Below the pieces are notes generated by a model that saw nothing but the letters and a program-made list of their open reading frames with translations, did no database searches and had not been told where the DNA came from. A stretch of 64,000 bases of DNA from Polyangiaceae bacterium (GTDB lineage: Bacteria > Myxococcota_A > Polyangia > Polyangiales > Polyangiaceae): assembly GCA_019637265.1 (NCBI GenBank), contig JAHBVY010000001.1, forward strand, positions 1,612,001 to 1,676,000, given 5' to 3'. Position numbers and translations under genes: made by a program. How positions within the stretch are numbered: the stretch's first letter is position 1; every line of letters begins with the position of its first letter. Positions 34,802 to 45,258 of this stretch are shown in pieces.

Positions 34802-35691
34802 TTCATGCGGACCACGACGCGCTCGGGGTGGGCGCGGTTGTCCAGGAACACCACGCGCGGCAGCCGCCCCTGCTTCGACAACGAGCCCATCACGCGCCAG
34901 GCCATCAAGAGCTTGCTGCGCCAAGGGCCGCGGCCCAAGTGGAGCGCCATCCCGCTCTTGCCGATGGTGAGCACCACGTCCCCGGAGTCGCCCAGGTTCA
35001 CCTCTTGCGGCGCGTGCACCTTGCTCATCGGCACCCGCGCGTACTGGCGTAGCACCTGGATCCCCACGGCGATGCGATCGATCTGACGCGCGCGGTCGCG
35101 TGCGAAGTCCTCCGCGCTGACCCCGGTGATCACGGGCAAGTCGAGCGGATCACCCGGCTCGTGCTGCTTGAAGGGCTCGCCGCTGCGCGACACCAAGAAC
35201 AGCTCCCCGCCGATGCTCGCGAGCGCCGCGACCTCGCGCTCCTCCACCCGGATGGCGAGCGTCTGCGGGATGCGCCGCTCCACCTTGGCGCTGACGATCC
35301 ACGGATCTTCCAGCAGCTTCTTCTCGAGCGCCTCCACGTCCACCGCCAACAGGTTGTCGCCGCGCTTCACCTCGGCGCGCTTCAGCATCTGATCGGTGCG
35401 GATCCGCTTGGCGCCGGTGACGTCGATCTTCTCGATGGCGAACCGCGGGGTGGTCAGGGCGTAGCGGTGCAGGCCCCAGGCGAGCGCGACCGCCGCGCCG
35501 AGCACCACCAGCACGCCGGAGGCGAGCTTCACCCCGCTCCACAGCCGAGACCAGAAGCCGGGCAGATCTGCGTTCGTACGCCTGGCTGCCTGAGGCGCCG
35601 CGCCCCGCTTGCGCCGCGCGCGAGGCGGCGGCGGGCTCTCGCTCGGGACGTAGCCCAGCTCGTCGGGCGCCTCGATCCGCTTCGCTCTCAT
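34798..35691 (-). CDS. ftsQ: Cell division protein FtsQ
   Basis: Bitopic divisome protein of 297 residues. A basic Pro/Arg-rich cytoplasmic tail ([11 protein letters not shown]) precedes one membrane helix near residues 55-75 ([19 protein letters not shown]). The POTRA domain follows ([14 protein letters not shown] to [13 protein letters not shown]), then the beta domain ([22 protein letters not shown]). It connects early and late divisome parts and binds FtsL/FtsB. Its ATG overlaps the murC stop (ATGA at 35688-35691), so it is translationally coupled to murC. murB and ddl, often found between murC and ftsQ, are absent. A hairpin covers the stop codon. Confidence 0.92.
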   Translation of the reverse strand: MRAKRIEAPDELGYVPSESPPPPRARRKRGAAPQAARRTNADLPGFWSRLWSGVKLASGVLVVLGAAVALAWGLHRYALTTPRFAIEKIDVTGAKRIRTDQMLKRAEVKRGDNLLAVDVEALEKKLLEDPWIVSAKVERRIPQTLAIRVEEREVAALASIGGELFLVSRSGEPFKQHEPGDPLDLPVITGVSAEDFARDRARQIDRIAVGIQVLRQYARVPMSKVHAPQEVNLGDSGDVVLTIGKSGMALHLGRGPWRSKLLMAWRVMGSLSKQGRLPRVVFLDNRAHPERVVVRMK

Positions 35692-37070
35692 GCCTTACGA
35701 CTCTCCAGCGCGGCGCGCACGTGGGGCAGCACGCGGTTGATGTCGCCCGCGCCGAGGGCGATGACGCCGTCGCCCGGCGCCGCCAGCCTCCCCAGCTCGC
35801 TCGCCAGCTCCGCGCGGTCGCGGACGTAGCTCACCTGCTGGTGGCCGTGCTCGCGGATCGCGCGCACCAGCGCCTCCGAGTCCACGCCGGGGATGGGCGC
35901 CTCCCCCGCGGGGTAAACGTCAGTCACCAGGACGTGATCCGCGTCGTTGAAGGCGCGCACGAAGTCGTCGAAGAGGTCTTGAGTGCGGCTGTAGCGGTGC
36001 GGCTGAAAAGCAACGATCACACGGCCGGAGAAGGCGCCGCGCGCCGCGGTGAGCGTCGCCTGGATCTCGGCGGGGTGGTGGCCGTAGTCGTCCACCAGGG
36101 TGACGCCGCCCACCTCCGCCACCACGCTGAAGCGCCGCGCCACCCCGCCGAAGGTGGCGAGCGCCTCCTTCATCTCGTCGAGCGGCACCTCGAGCTCGTC
36201 GCCGACGGCGATCGCCGCGAGCGCGTTCAGCACGTTGTGGCGCCCCGGCATCCTGAGCTCGAACTCGCCCAGCGGCTCGCGGCGCCGGTAAGCCACGAAG
36301 CTGCTCGTGGTGCCGCGGTGCGAGAGCGCGCGCGCCGAGTAGTCGGCTTGCGGCGACAGGCCGTAGGTGACGTGGCGACGCCGCACCCGCGGCAGCAGAT
36401 CTTGCACCGCGGGGTGATCCAGGCACAGGACGGCGAGGCCGTAGAACGGCACCTTCTCGATGAAGGTCACGAACGCGTCCTTGATGTGCTGGTGCGTCCC
36501 GTAGAAGTCGAGGTGCTCCGGGTCGATGTTGGTGACGACGGCCACCGTGGGGGTGAGGCGGAGGAAGGAGCCATCGCTCTCGTCAGCCTCTGCGACCAAT
36601 AGGTCGCCGGCGCCGAGCCGCGCGTTGGTGCCGAGCGCCTCCATGCGCCCACCGACCACCACGGTGGGGTCGAGCCCCGCGGCGCGGAGCAGGGTCGCCA
36701 CCAAGCTGGTGGTCGTGGTCTTGCCGTGAGAGCCGGCGATGGCGACGCCGTACTTCACCCGCATCAGCTCCGCGAGCATCTCCGCCCGGGTGATCACGGG
36801 GATCTGCGCGGCGCGCGCCGCCTGCATCTCCGGGTTGCTCTCGCGGATGGCGCTCGAGTAGACGATGACGTCAGCGCCACGTACGTTCTCCGCGGCGTGG
36901 CCGATGTCGATGCGCACGCCGAGCCGGGCGAGGCGCCGCGTGGTCTCGCCCTCCTTCATGTCGGAGCCCGACACGTCGAAGCCCAGGGTGCGGAGGATCT
37001 CCGCGAGGCCGCTCATGCCGATGCCGCCGACGCCGATGAAGTGCACTTGGCGCACGCGCCCGCGGAACAT
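35688..37070 (-). CDS. murC: UDP-N-acetylmuramate--L-alanine ligase
   Basis: Cytoplasmic ATP-dependent ligase adding L-Ala to UDP-MurNAc, the first stem-peptide step; 460 residues. N-terminal Rossmann motif [18 protein letters not shown]-loop [12 protein letters not shown], central [10 protein letters not shown] and [11 protein letters not shown], the His-containing [12 protein letters not shown], and [10 protein letters not shown], all typical of MurC rather than other Mur ligases. Its ATG overlaps the murG stop by one base (TGATG) and its own stop overlaps the ftsQ start, so it lies in a tightly coupled operon. Confidence 0.97.
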   Translation of the reverse strand: MFRGRVRQVHFIGVGGIGMSGLAEILRTLGFDVSGSDMKEGETTRRLARLGVRIDIGHAAENVRGADVIVYSSAIRESNPEMQAARAAQIPVITRAEMLAELMRVKYGVAIAGSHGKTTTTSLVATLLRAAGLDPTVVVGGRMEALGTNARLGAGDLLVAEADESDGSFLRLTPTVAVVTNIDPEHLDFYGTHQHIKDAFVTFIEKVPFYGLAVLCLDHPAVQDLLPRVRRRHVTYGLSPQADYSARALSHRGTTSSFVAYRRREPLGEFELRMPGRHNVLNALAAIAVGDELEVPLDEMKEALATFGGVARRFSVVAEVGGVTLVDDYGHHPAEIQATLTAARGAFSGRVIVAFQPHRYSRTQDLFDDFVRAFNDADHVLVTDVYPAGEAPIPGVDSEALVRAIREHGHQQVSYVRDRAELASELGRLAAPGDGVIALGAGDINRVLPHVRAALESRKA

Positions 37071-38203
37071 CAGCCCACCTCCAGGCGGGCAGGCACCGGC
37101 TCACGGCTGCGCTCACGCGCGCCGGCGAGCCCCGCCAGCGCCAAGAAGTCGCGGGCGATGTGGGTCGCTGCGTCGGGCCGGCCGCGCTCCGCTGCCTGCG
37201 CTGCGAGCGCCGTGAGGCGCGCTTCGGAGAGCAAGGCGTCCACCGCGTCGGTCAGCCGCGCTGGCGTGGCGTCCGCCTGCGCGAGCAGCTCGGCGGCGCC
37301 GCTCCGAACCAGGCTCTCGGCGTTCAGCCGCTGGTGGTCCCCCGCGGCGTACGGGTAAGGGACGAGCAAGCTCGCGCGCCCCACCGCGCACACCTCGCTC
37401 ACGGCGCTGGCCCCCGAGCGACCGACCACCAAGTCGGCCCAGGCGAGCTGCGCGCTCATGTCGGTGATGAACGGCCGCACCTCCACCGAGCCCGCCTGCC
37501 CCAGCGCGCGGTAGCGCGCCTCCAGCTCCTCCGCCTGCCCCGCGCCCGCTTGGTGCACCACCCGTAGCTCGCGACCGCGCGCCCGCAGCGCCTGCACCAC
37601 CTCCGGCAAGGCGCGGTTCAGCGCCTGGGCGCCCTGACTGCCACCCAGCACCAACAGCTTGTAGGCGCCCTGGCGTTGGTAAGGCACTGGTACGAAGCCA
37701 TCGCGGATGGGTACCCCTGCGCGCAGCACCTTGCGCTGCTTGAAGTGGCGCTCCGGTTCCGGGAAGGCGGTGTACGCGCGATCGCACAGCCGCGCGATGA
37801 GCCAGTTGGCCATCCCGATCACGCTGTTCGGCTCCATCAGCCCGAGCGGCACCCCGCGCGCCCGCGCCGCGACACACACCGGGCCCGCGGCGTAGCCCCC
37901 AATGGAGAAGACGGCGCGCGGCTTCAGCTCCCGGATCAACCGGAACGCCTCGGGCAGCAGCCGCGCGGCGCGCGCGGCGCCGCGCACCGCCTGAGGCAGC
38001 CCGCCCCCGCGAATGGGCAGTACATCTGATAAGATCAAGCGGTAGCCGGCTTGCGGCACCAGCTCGCGCTCCATGCCCTGGGGCGTGCCGAGGAACACCA
38101 GCTCGAGCTCCGGGTGCTCGCGCGAGACGGCCGCCGCCACCGCGAGCATCGGGAACACGTGACCGCCCGTCCCGCCCCCGGCGAAGAGCAGCGTCTCTTT
38201 CAC
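37070..38203 (-). CDS. murG: UDP-GlcNAc transferase MurG (lipid I to lipid II)
   Basis: Peripheral inner-membrane GT28 glycosyltransferase adding GlcNAc to lipid I; 377 residues from the GTG at 38203. That start overlaps the ftsW stop as GTGA and puts the lipid-binding glycine loop [17 protein letters not shown] at the N-terminus; longer in-frame starts run into ftsW. Also visible are the second G-loop region [17 protein letters not shown] and the donor-site [20 protein letters not shown] with [15 protein letters not shown]. The order ftsW-murG-murC is standard for dcw clusters. Confidence 0.96.
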   Translation of the reverse strand: MKETLLFAGGGTGGHVFPMLAVAAAVSREHPELELVFLGTPQGMERELVPQAGYRLILSDVLPIRGGGLPQAVRGAARAARLLPEAFRLIRELKPRAVFSIGGYAAGPVCVAARARGVPLGLMEPNSVIGMANWLIARLCDRAYTAFPEPERHFKQRKVLRAGVPIRDGFVPVPYQRQGAYKLLVLGGSQGAQALNRALPEVVQALRARGRELRVVHQAGAGQAEELEARYRALGQAGSVEVRPFITDMSAQLAWADLVVGRSGASAVSEVCAVGRASLLVPYPYAAGDHQRLNAESLVRSGAAELLAQADATPARLTDAVDALLSEARLTALAAQAAERGRPDAATHIARDFLALAGLAGARERSREPVPARLEVG

Positions 38204-39453
38204 GACGCCTCCGCGGCGAGGCTCGGCGCCGGCGCTTCGCCGCCGAAGTTGGCGTCGCTCATCACGAGCGCGCTCACCTCCGGCAGCGGGCCGGCCTCCG
38301 CGACCCGCGTGTTCTTCTGCACCAAGGCCTCGCGCGAGATGTTGAGCAAGATCCCCATCGCCGCGCAGTTCACGAGCAGCGATGAGCCACCGTAGCTGAC
38401 GAGCGGCAGCGTGAGGCCCTTCGTGGGCATGATGGACATCGCCACCGCCACGTTCCACAGCGCCTGCACCGAGACGAACAGCGAGATCCCGAAGGCGATG
38501 TAGCTGCCGTACTCGTCCTTCGCCGCGAGCGCCGCGCGCACCCCACGTGACACCAACAGCACGTAGCAGCCGAGCAGCAAGACGATGCCGAGGTACCCCA
38601 GCTCTTCTCCAATGATCGAGCTGATGAAGTCGTTGTGGGCCTCCGGCAGGTACAGCACCTGGTAGCCCTTGCCGAGGCCGAGCCCGGTGAGGTCACCGGA
38701 GCCGAAGCCGAGCACCGACTGGAACGGCTGGTAGGCGAGATCGTGGCGGTGGTGGATCATGTCTTGCCACGCCTGGATGCGCTCCCAGCGGTACTGCGCG
38801 AAGCGCACCGCCATGAAGCCGAGCACGCCGCCCACGATGCCGATGGGCACGAACCACACCCAGCGCACGCCGGCGACGAACATCAGCCCGGCTGTCAAGG
38901 TGAGCAGCACCACCGCGCCGCCGAAGTCGGGCTGACGCAGGCAGAGCACCGTGAACAGCCCCGCCACCACCAGGTGGGGGACGAAGCCGTAAGTGAAGCG
39001 CTTGACCTTGTCGCGCTTCTTCCCGAGGGAATACGCCAGCCACAGGATGAGCCCGAGCTTGGCCACCTCGGAGGGCTGGATGTTGACGGGCCCCAGCCGG
39101 AGCCAACGCGTGGCGCCGCCGCCGCTGTGACCGAGCCCCGTGATGCTGAGGATCATCAGCACGAAGCAGAAGATCAGGATCGGCCGCGTGAAGGGCTGCA
39201 GCCGGCGGTAGTCGATGCGGCTGACGAGCAGCATCACCACCACGCCGAGCCCGGCGTACACCGCTTGGCGCTTGAGGAAGTACTGCGCGTCGCGGAACAC
39301 CACCGTGCCTTCGTAGGCGCTGGCGCTGTAGACCATCACCACCCCGAAGCCGAGCAGCGCCACCGCCACCGCGAGCAGCACGGTGTCCACCGGCCCGGTG
39401 CGGTCCGAGCGCTTGAACAGCCCGGCGACGGCCGAAAACGCAGCGCGCAGCAC
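38200..39453 (-). CDS. ftsW: Septal peptidoglycan polymerase FtsW (SEDS)
   Basis: Polytopic SEDS glycosyltransferase of 417 residues that polymerises lipid II at the septum with FtsI. About ten membrane helices are visible, with family motifs VMVYSASAY in the first helix region, GGGATRWLRLG, PSEVAKLGLILWLAY, RQPDFGGAVVL, and near the end GLTLPLVSYGGSSLLVNCA. The catalytic Asp of SEDS proteins corresponds to the Asp in RQPDFG. The GTG start at 39453 overlaps the murD TAG by one base. The C-terminal tail (about 40 residues, Glu/Pro/Ala-rich) is cytoplasmic. Confidence 0.96.
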   Translation of the reverse strand: MLRAAFSAVAGLFKRSDRTGPVDTVLLAVAVALLGFGVVMVYSASAYEGTVVFRDAQYFLKRQAVYAGLGVVVMLLVSRIDYRRLQPFTRPILIFCFVLMILSITGLGHSGGGATRWLRLGPVNIQPSEVAKLGLILWLAYSLGKKRDKVKRFTYGFVPHLVVAGLFTVLCLRQPDFGGAVVLLTLTAGLMFVAGVRWVWFVPIGIVGGVLGFMAVRFAQYRWERIQAWQDMIHHRHDLAYQPFQSVLGFGSGDLTGLGLGKGYQVLYLPEAHNDFISSIIGEELGYLGIVLLLGCYVLLVSRGVRAALAAKDEYGSYIAFGISLFVSVQALWNVAVAMSIMPTKGLTLPLVSYGGSSLLVNCAAMGILLNISREALVQKNTRVAEAGPLPEVSALVMSDANFGGEAPAPSLAAEAS

Positions 39454-40919
39454 TAGGCCGGGCCCCCGAGAGAGGCTGACAATTGGGTGACCGCCTCGGC
39501 GAAGCGCACCCCGCGCTCATGGTAGCTCGTGAACATATCGAAGCTCGAGCAGGCAGGGCTCAGTAACACCGCATCCCCAGGGTGGGCCAAAGAGTGGGCC
39601 ATTTGGACCGCCTCCTGGAGCGAGCCTGCCCGAACCTGAGGCACCTCATCCCCCAAGGCAGCGGCGATCAGCGGCGCCGCCTCCCCGATCAGCACCGCGG
39701 CGCGGCCGCGCTGAGCCAGCGCCTCCGCTAGCGGCGCGTAGGAGCCCTGCTTGTCGCGGCCCCCCGCGATCAGCACGCAGCGCGCCTCGCTCAGCCCCAG
39801 CACCGCGGTGACCGCCGCGCCGACGTTGGTCCCCTTGGAGTCGTCGTAGAAGGTCACTCCCCCCACGGTGGCCACCCGCTGCATGCGGTGCGGCAGACCC
39901 CGGAAGGCGCGGAGCCCGGCGGTGATCGCCGCTCGGTCGATCCCCAACGCGCGCGCGGCGGCGATCGCCGCCGCCGCGTTGAGCACGTTGTGAGCGCCGT
40001 GCAGATCCACCCCAGCGAGCGAATAGACGTGCTCAGTTTCTTCTAGGGACCGCGCGCCAGCGCCCTGGTGGGGCGCTGCCTGCTGCGCCCATATGCTGGT
40101 ATCCTGACCAGCGGCGTGCTCGATCACGACGGGCTCGGCGCCGAACCGCGCCTCGAACGCTGGGGTGGCTCCGTGAGCGGCGACACCGAAGGTGACGAGC
40201 CGGCCCGCGCCGCGCCGCGCCTGCTCCAAGATGGGCGCGTCGCCGAGCGGGATCACGGCGTGATCGTTCGGCCCCTGGCGCACGAAGCTGTTGCCCTTGG
40301 CGGCGACGTAGTGCTCGTAGCTCGGGTAGCGATCGAGGTGATCGGCGCTCACGTTGAGCAGCAGGCTCACCCGCGGATGAAACTGGTCGATGCGCTCGAG
40401 TTGGAAGCTCGACACCTCCACCACCAGGGCGTCATACGCCGCCTCCTCGAGCGCGATCTCCGACAGCGGCTGGCCCAGGTTGCCGCCGGCGAACACCCGC
40501 GCGCCGCTCGCGGCGATGAGCGCGGCGAGCAAGGTCGTGGTGGTGCTCTTCCCGTTGGTCCCGCCCACCGCGAGGATCGGCGCCGCGAGCTGCCGGGCGC
40601 CGAGATCGCGCGCCGCGAGCTCCAGCTCGCCGATCACACCGAGGCCACGCGCCTCGGCCTCGGTGAGCACCGGCTGCGGGGGCACGCCAGGGCTCACCAC
40701 CGCGAGGTCGGCGTCGGCCAGCAGCGGCTCAGTGAGGGGGCCTGACACAATCGACAGTCGCTCGTGCGCCGTCAGCGGAGCCAGCTCCGCGCGGAGCGCC
40801 GCTTCAGCTCGCACGTCGCTCACCGTCACGTAAGCGCCGCGCGCGAGGCACAGCGCCGCCGCGGCGCGACCGCTCCTCCCAAGCCCGATCACGAGGACCC
40901 GCCTGCCCGTGAGCTGCAT
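39453..40919 (-). CDS. murD: UDP-MurNAc-L-alanine--D-glutamate ligase
   Basis: Cytoplasmic Mur ligase adding D-Glu; 488 residues from the ATG at 40919. This start gives the correct N-terminal motif QLTGRRVLVIGLGRSGRAAA and lies two bases after the mraY stop; a longer open frame that runs across mraY is not real. The P-loop GTNGKSTTTTLLAAL, the segment NVSADHLDRYPSYEHYVAAK, and YDDSKGTNVGAAVTAV are present, as is the C-terminal domain LIAGGRDKQGSY. Slightly longer than E. coli MurD owing to inserts in the central domain, including a Gln/Ala/His-rich loop. Confidence 0.95.
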   Translation of the reverse strand: MQLTGRRVLVIGLGRSGRAAAALCLARGAYVTVSDVRAEAALRAELAPLTAHERLSIVSGPLTEPLLADADLAVVSPGVPPQPVLTEAEARGLGVIGELELAARDLGARQLAAPILAVGGTNGKSTTTTLLAALIAASGARVFAGGNLGQPLSEIALEEAAYDALVVEVSSFQLERIDQFHPRVSLLLNVSADHLDRYPSYEHYVAAKGNSFVRQGPNDHAVIPLGDAPILEQARRGAGRLVTFGVAAHGATPAFEARFGAEPVVIEHAAGQDTSIWAQQAAPHQGAGARSLEETEHVYSLAGVDLHGAHNVLNAAAAIAAARALGIDRAAITAGLRAFRGLPHRMQRVATVGGVTFYDDSKGTNVGAAVTAVLGLSEARCVLIAGGRDKQGSYAPLAEALAQRGRAAVLIGEAAPLIAAALGDEVPQVRAGSLQEAVQMAHSLAHPGDAVLLSPACSSFDMFTSYHERGVRFAEAVTQLSASLGGPA

Positions 40920-40921
40920 CG

Positions 40922-42052
<1,131 letters not shown>

Positions 42053-42061
42053 GACCTGATC

Positions 42062-43558
42062 TCACTCGACCGAGCCGGCGGCGCGCGCCGGGGCCCCGAG
42101 CGCCCCCGAGGCGAGCGCGCTCACCACGCGGTCCAACCTCACCCCTCGCGATCCCTTGATGAGCAGCACGTCCCCGGCGCGATGGGTGTCGATCAGGCGC
42201 CGGAGCGCGGCGTCCGCGTCCGCCACGAACACCGACGGGATCCCCTGCGCCGCGGCCGCCTCCGAGAAGCGCGCCGCCTCCCCCTGGACCGCGATCACAC
42301 CACTCGGCGCGAACGCCGCGAGCTCGGCGCCCACCCGCGCGTGCTCCCGCGCGCTCAGCTCGCCCAGCTCGAGCATCTCACCCAGCACCACCTGGAGCCG
42401 CGCGCCGCGCGCCGTGGCCAGCTCGTGAGCGGCGGCGAGCGACGACAGCACGCTGCCTGGGTTCGAGTTGTAGCTGTCGTCGAGGAGTAAGCTGCCGTCG
42501 CTCAGGGTTTGGGCTGCGAGGCGGCCGGGCTCGATCACCTGCGGCACCTGGAGCGCGGCGCTCAGCGCCTCGGGGCTCACGCGGGGCCGCTCCAAGCGCG
42601 CCGCCACGGCGTCCGTCGCGGCGAGCGCGGCCAGGGTGGCGAGGGCGCCGGGCGCGCCGAGCAGCGGGGTCTCGAGGGTGATGGTGCTTTGGGTGGGGCT
42701 GCCTGACTGTTCTACGGCGCACGAAACCTCGAGGCGAGCGCCGCTGTGCCCCAGTGGAGTGCGGCTCAGGAGCCGGTAGTCGGAAGACGGCGACTCGCCG
42801 TAGCTCACCCGGCGCACCCCAACCCCCCGATCCAACTGCCGGCGCACGCGGTGGTCATCTTCATTGCCTATCGCCACCCCACCCGGGCGAAGGCCGAGCA
42901 GGGCCGCGCCCTCCTCCGCTTCGATCGCGTCCAGCTCGCCCAGGCCCTCGCTGTGCTCGTAGTCGATGCGGGTCAACACCGCGAGGTCGGGCGCCGCGAT
43001 GCGCGTGAGCTCCGCGACCTCCCCCGGTTGATTGGTCCCCACCTCCACCACCGCGATCTGATGGTGAGGCTGGCAGCGGAGCAGCACCATCGGCGCGCCC
43101 ACGCGGTTGTTCAGGTTCCCGCGCTCGCCGTGGACCGCGCCAGGCAGCAGCGCCTCGAGCGCCGCCGCGACGCAGGCCTTGGTCGTCGTTTTCCCCGCGG
43201 AACCGGCCACCGTGAGCACGAGGCCTCCCCAGCGCAGGCGGTGCGCGCGCGCGACGTCCCCCAGGGCCGTGAGGGTGCACGGCACCTGGATTTGGGTGAG
43301 CGCGCCGAGCTCCGGCCGCGGCGCCTCCACCAGCGCCACCGCGGCGCCCAGCTCCGCCACCTGAGGCAGGAACTGGTGCGCGTCGAAGCGCTCCCCGCGG
43401 AGCGCCACGAACAGCGACCCTGGGCTCACGCGCCGCGAGTCGATCACCACCTGGTTCGTAGAAGAACCAGGACCCATGACTATCAGTTTACCTGATGTCG
43501 CCTGGAGCAGCTCCTGGAGACTGAAGCTCGCCTCGTTGGGCGGGATCGGGGTGCTCAC
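42062..43558 (-). CDS. murF: UDP-MurNAc-tripeptide--D-Ala-D-Ala ligase
   Basis: Adds D-Ala-D-Ala to complete the UDP-MurNAc-pentapeptide; 498 residues. VIDSRRVSPGSLFVALRGER is the N-terminal UDP-binding part. The P-loop reads GSAGKTTTK, one residue off the usual GSNGKT. EVGTNQPGEVAEL and LLDDSYNSNPGSVLSSL are MurF-specific, and VLGEMLELGELSAREH follows. The GTG start at 43558 overlaps the murE stop (GTGA). The D-Ala-D-Ala ligase gene (ddl) is not present in this window. Confidence 0.95.
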   Translation of the reverse strand: MSTPIPPNEASFSLQELLQATSGKLIVMGPGSSTNQVVIDSRRVSPGSLFVALRGERFDAHQFLPQVAELGAAVALVEAPRPELGALTQIQVPCTLTALGDVARAHRLRWGGLVLTVAGSAGKTTTKACVAAALEALLPGAVHGERGNLNNRVGAPMVLLRCQPHHQIAVVEVGTNQPGEVAELTRIAAPDLAVLTRIDYEHSEGLGELDAIEAEEGAALLGLRPGGVAIGNEDDHRVRRQLDRGVGVRRVSYGESPSSDYRLLSRTPLGHSGARLEVSCAVEQSGSPTQSTITLETPLLGAPGALATLAALAATDAVAARLERPRVSPEALSAALQVPQVIEPGRLAAQTLSDGSLLLDDSYNSNPGSVLSSLAAAHELATARGARLQVVLGEMLELGELSAREHARVGAELAAFAPSGVIAVQGEAARFSEAAAAQGIPSVFVADADAALRRLIDTHRAGDVLLIKGSRGVRLDRVVSALASGALGAPARAAGSVE

Positions 43559-45255
43559 GGGGCGTCCTTGGACGACGCCTGCCGGCGCGCCCGGCGCTCC
43601 GCCAAGGCAGCGCGAGCCTCCGCGCGATCGTCGAAGGAGAGCACCTGATCGCCGATCAGCTGATACGGCTCGTGACCCTTCCCCGCGATGAGCACCACGT
43701 CCCCAGGCGCCGCCTCACGGAGCGCGGTGGTGATGGCGAGAGCGCGATCGAGGATCACCTCAGGCCTCATGGCATGCGCCTCGAATCCGGGCAAAATCAT
43801 GTCAGCGATCGCCTGCGGCGACTCGGAGCGCGGGTTGTCGTTGGTGACGATCGCGCGGTCCGCAGCCCGCGCCACCACCTCCCCCATCAGCGGGCGCTTC
43901 ATCGGATCCCGGTCGCCGCCGCAGCCGAACACGCAGGTGAGCTGCCCGCTGCCGCCCGCCTCGTTCAGCAAGCCGCGCGCCGCCACGAGCACGCGACGGA
44001 GCGCGTCGGGGGTGTGGGCGTAGTCGACCAACACCGTGACGTCGTCCTCCGGACCGTCGCAGCGCTCGAGGCGCCCTGGCGCCGAGCCGACAAGGCGGAG
44101 CGCCTCGAGCAGCTGCGCGAGCTCCGGCGCGAGCTCTCCCGGGCGCACGCACCGCGCGAGCCCCACGGAGACCCCCAAGGTACACAGGAGGTTCTCCAGG
44201 TTGTGCTCCCCCACGAGCGGCGTCACGAGCGGGTGCGACTCGCCGAGCACCGTGAGCACCCCCTCCGTCCCGCGCGCGGTGACGCGCGAGCTCACGAGGC
44301 GGATGTCCGCGCCCTCGGCGCGCCCCACCGTGAGCACCTGACGACCTGCGCTCCTGAGGCGCGCGGCGAGCCCCGCTCCGTGAGCATCCCCCACGTGGAT
44401 CACGCCGAGCTCCGGCGAGAGCTCGAAGAACAGGCGCTCCTTGGCCTCGGCGTAGGCCGCGAGCGTGGGGTGGTAGTCGAGGTGATCTTGGGAGAGGTTG
44501 GTGAACACGCCGACGCGGAAGGTCAGTGCATCGATCCTTCGCTGCTCGAGCGCGTGGCTCGAGGCCTCCATCACGAAGGCGCGCGCGCCGCTCTTCAGGG
44601 CGCGCGCGAGGTAGTGGCTCACTTGATCGCCCTCGGGCGTGGTGAGCGGTGACGGGGTGAGCTCATCACCCAGGCTGAAGCCGAGCGTACCGAGCCGCGC
44701 GGTGCGCACCCCAGCCTCCTCGAACGCGCGCTGACACAGCCAGGCGGTGGTCGTTTTGCCGTTGGTGCCGGTGATGCCGACGAGCGGCAGCTGGCGACTG
44801 GGCCAGCCCAGGAGCTGCTCCGCGACGCGACCGAGCGCGAGCCGCGCGTGGCTCACCTGCAGCACCGGGAGCGGGAGCGAGAGCGCGCCCCGCGCGTCGG
44901 TCAGGACGCCCGCGGCTCCTCTCGCGGCGGCGTCGGCCACGTGAGCGAGGCCGCTCTGGCGTAGCCCTTCCCGCGCCACGAACAAGTCGCCGGGGAGGAC
45001 GCGGCGCGAATCCTGAGTGATGCCGCTCACCCTCACCTCGGAGCTGCCCGTGAGCCGTGGCTCGAGGTCGGCCAGCAGCTCGGTGAGCTCAGCGAGGCTG
45101 GCGGTGCCCGAGCCGGGCGCTTCAGTCAGTAATTCAGACGAGCTGGGTGCCTCCGAGTCAGCCGGCTCGGATGAGCTGGGCGCCTCCGAGTCAGTCAATG
45201 ACTCTGATGAATCTGCGTTCGGGCCGGGCGGCGAGGAGGAGCCTTCGGGTGGCAC
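43555..45255 (-). CDS. murE: UDP-MurNAc-dipeptide--meso-diaminopimelate ligase with repeat-rich N-terminal extension
   Basis: Third stem-peptide ligase; 566 residues from the GTG at 45255, three bases after ftsI. P-loop GITGTNGKTTTAWLCQ and TNLSQDHLDYHPTLAAYAEAK are present, and the DNPR motif (VTNDNPRSESP, near residue 475) indicates meso-DAP rather than lysine as substrate. The protein is longer than usual because about 55 N-terminal residues form a Ser/Glu/Ala/Pro low-complexity segment with the direct repeat DSEAPSSSE. The DNA for this segment (45120-45230) carries a 33-bp repeat and several partial GTCAG/CTGAC words. A later in-frame start would fit the conserved core, so the extension may not be translated. 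Confidence 0.94.
   Translation of the reverse strand: MPPEGSSSPPGPNADSSESLTDSEAPSSSEPADSEAPSSSELLTEAPGSGTASLAELTELLADLEPRLTGSSEVRVSGITQDSRRVLPGDLFVAREGLRQSGLAHVADAAARGAAGVLTDARGALSLPLPVLQVSHARLALGRVAEQLLGWPSRQLPLVGITGTNGKTTTAWLCQRAFEEAGVRTARLGTLGFSLGDELTPSPLTTPEGDQVSHYLARALKSGARAFVMEASSHALEQRRIDALTFRVGVFTNLSQDHLDYHPTLAAYAEAKERLFFELSPELGVIHVGDAHGAGLAARLRSAGRQVLTVGRAEGADIRLVSSRVTARGTEGVLTVLGESHPLVTPLVGEHNLENLLCTLGVSVGLARCVRPGELAPELAQLLEALRLVGSAPGRLERCDGPEDDVTVLVDYAHTPDALRRVLVAARGLLNEAGGSGQLTCVFGCGGDRDPMKRPLMGEVVARAADRAIVTNDNPRSESPQAIADMILPGFEAHAMRPEVILDRALAITTALREAAPGDVVLIAGKGHEPYQLIGDQVLSFDDRAEARAALAERRARRQASSKDAP
45125..45205 (-). repeat. 33-bp direct repeat in murE N-terminal extension
   Basis: GAGCTGGGYGCCTCCGAGTC occurs at 45140-45159 and 45173-45192, spaced 33 bp. 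GTCAGTAATTCAGAC at 45125-45139 is a one-mismatch relative of the dispersed palindrome. Confidence 0.65.
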
Positions 45256-45258
45256 GCG

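Noticed and set aside
38204..38458. N-terminal extension of murG
   Set aside because: It lies inside ftsW; the glycine loop follows the GTG at 38203 directly.
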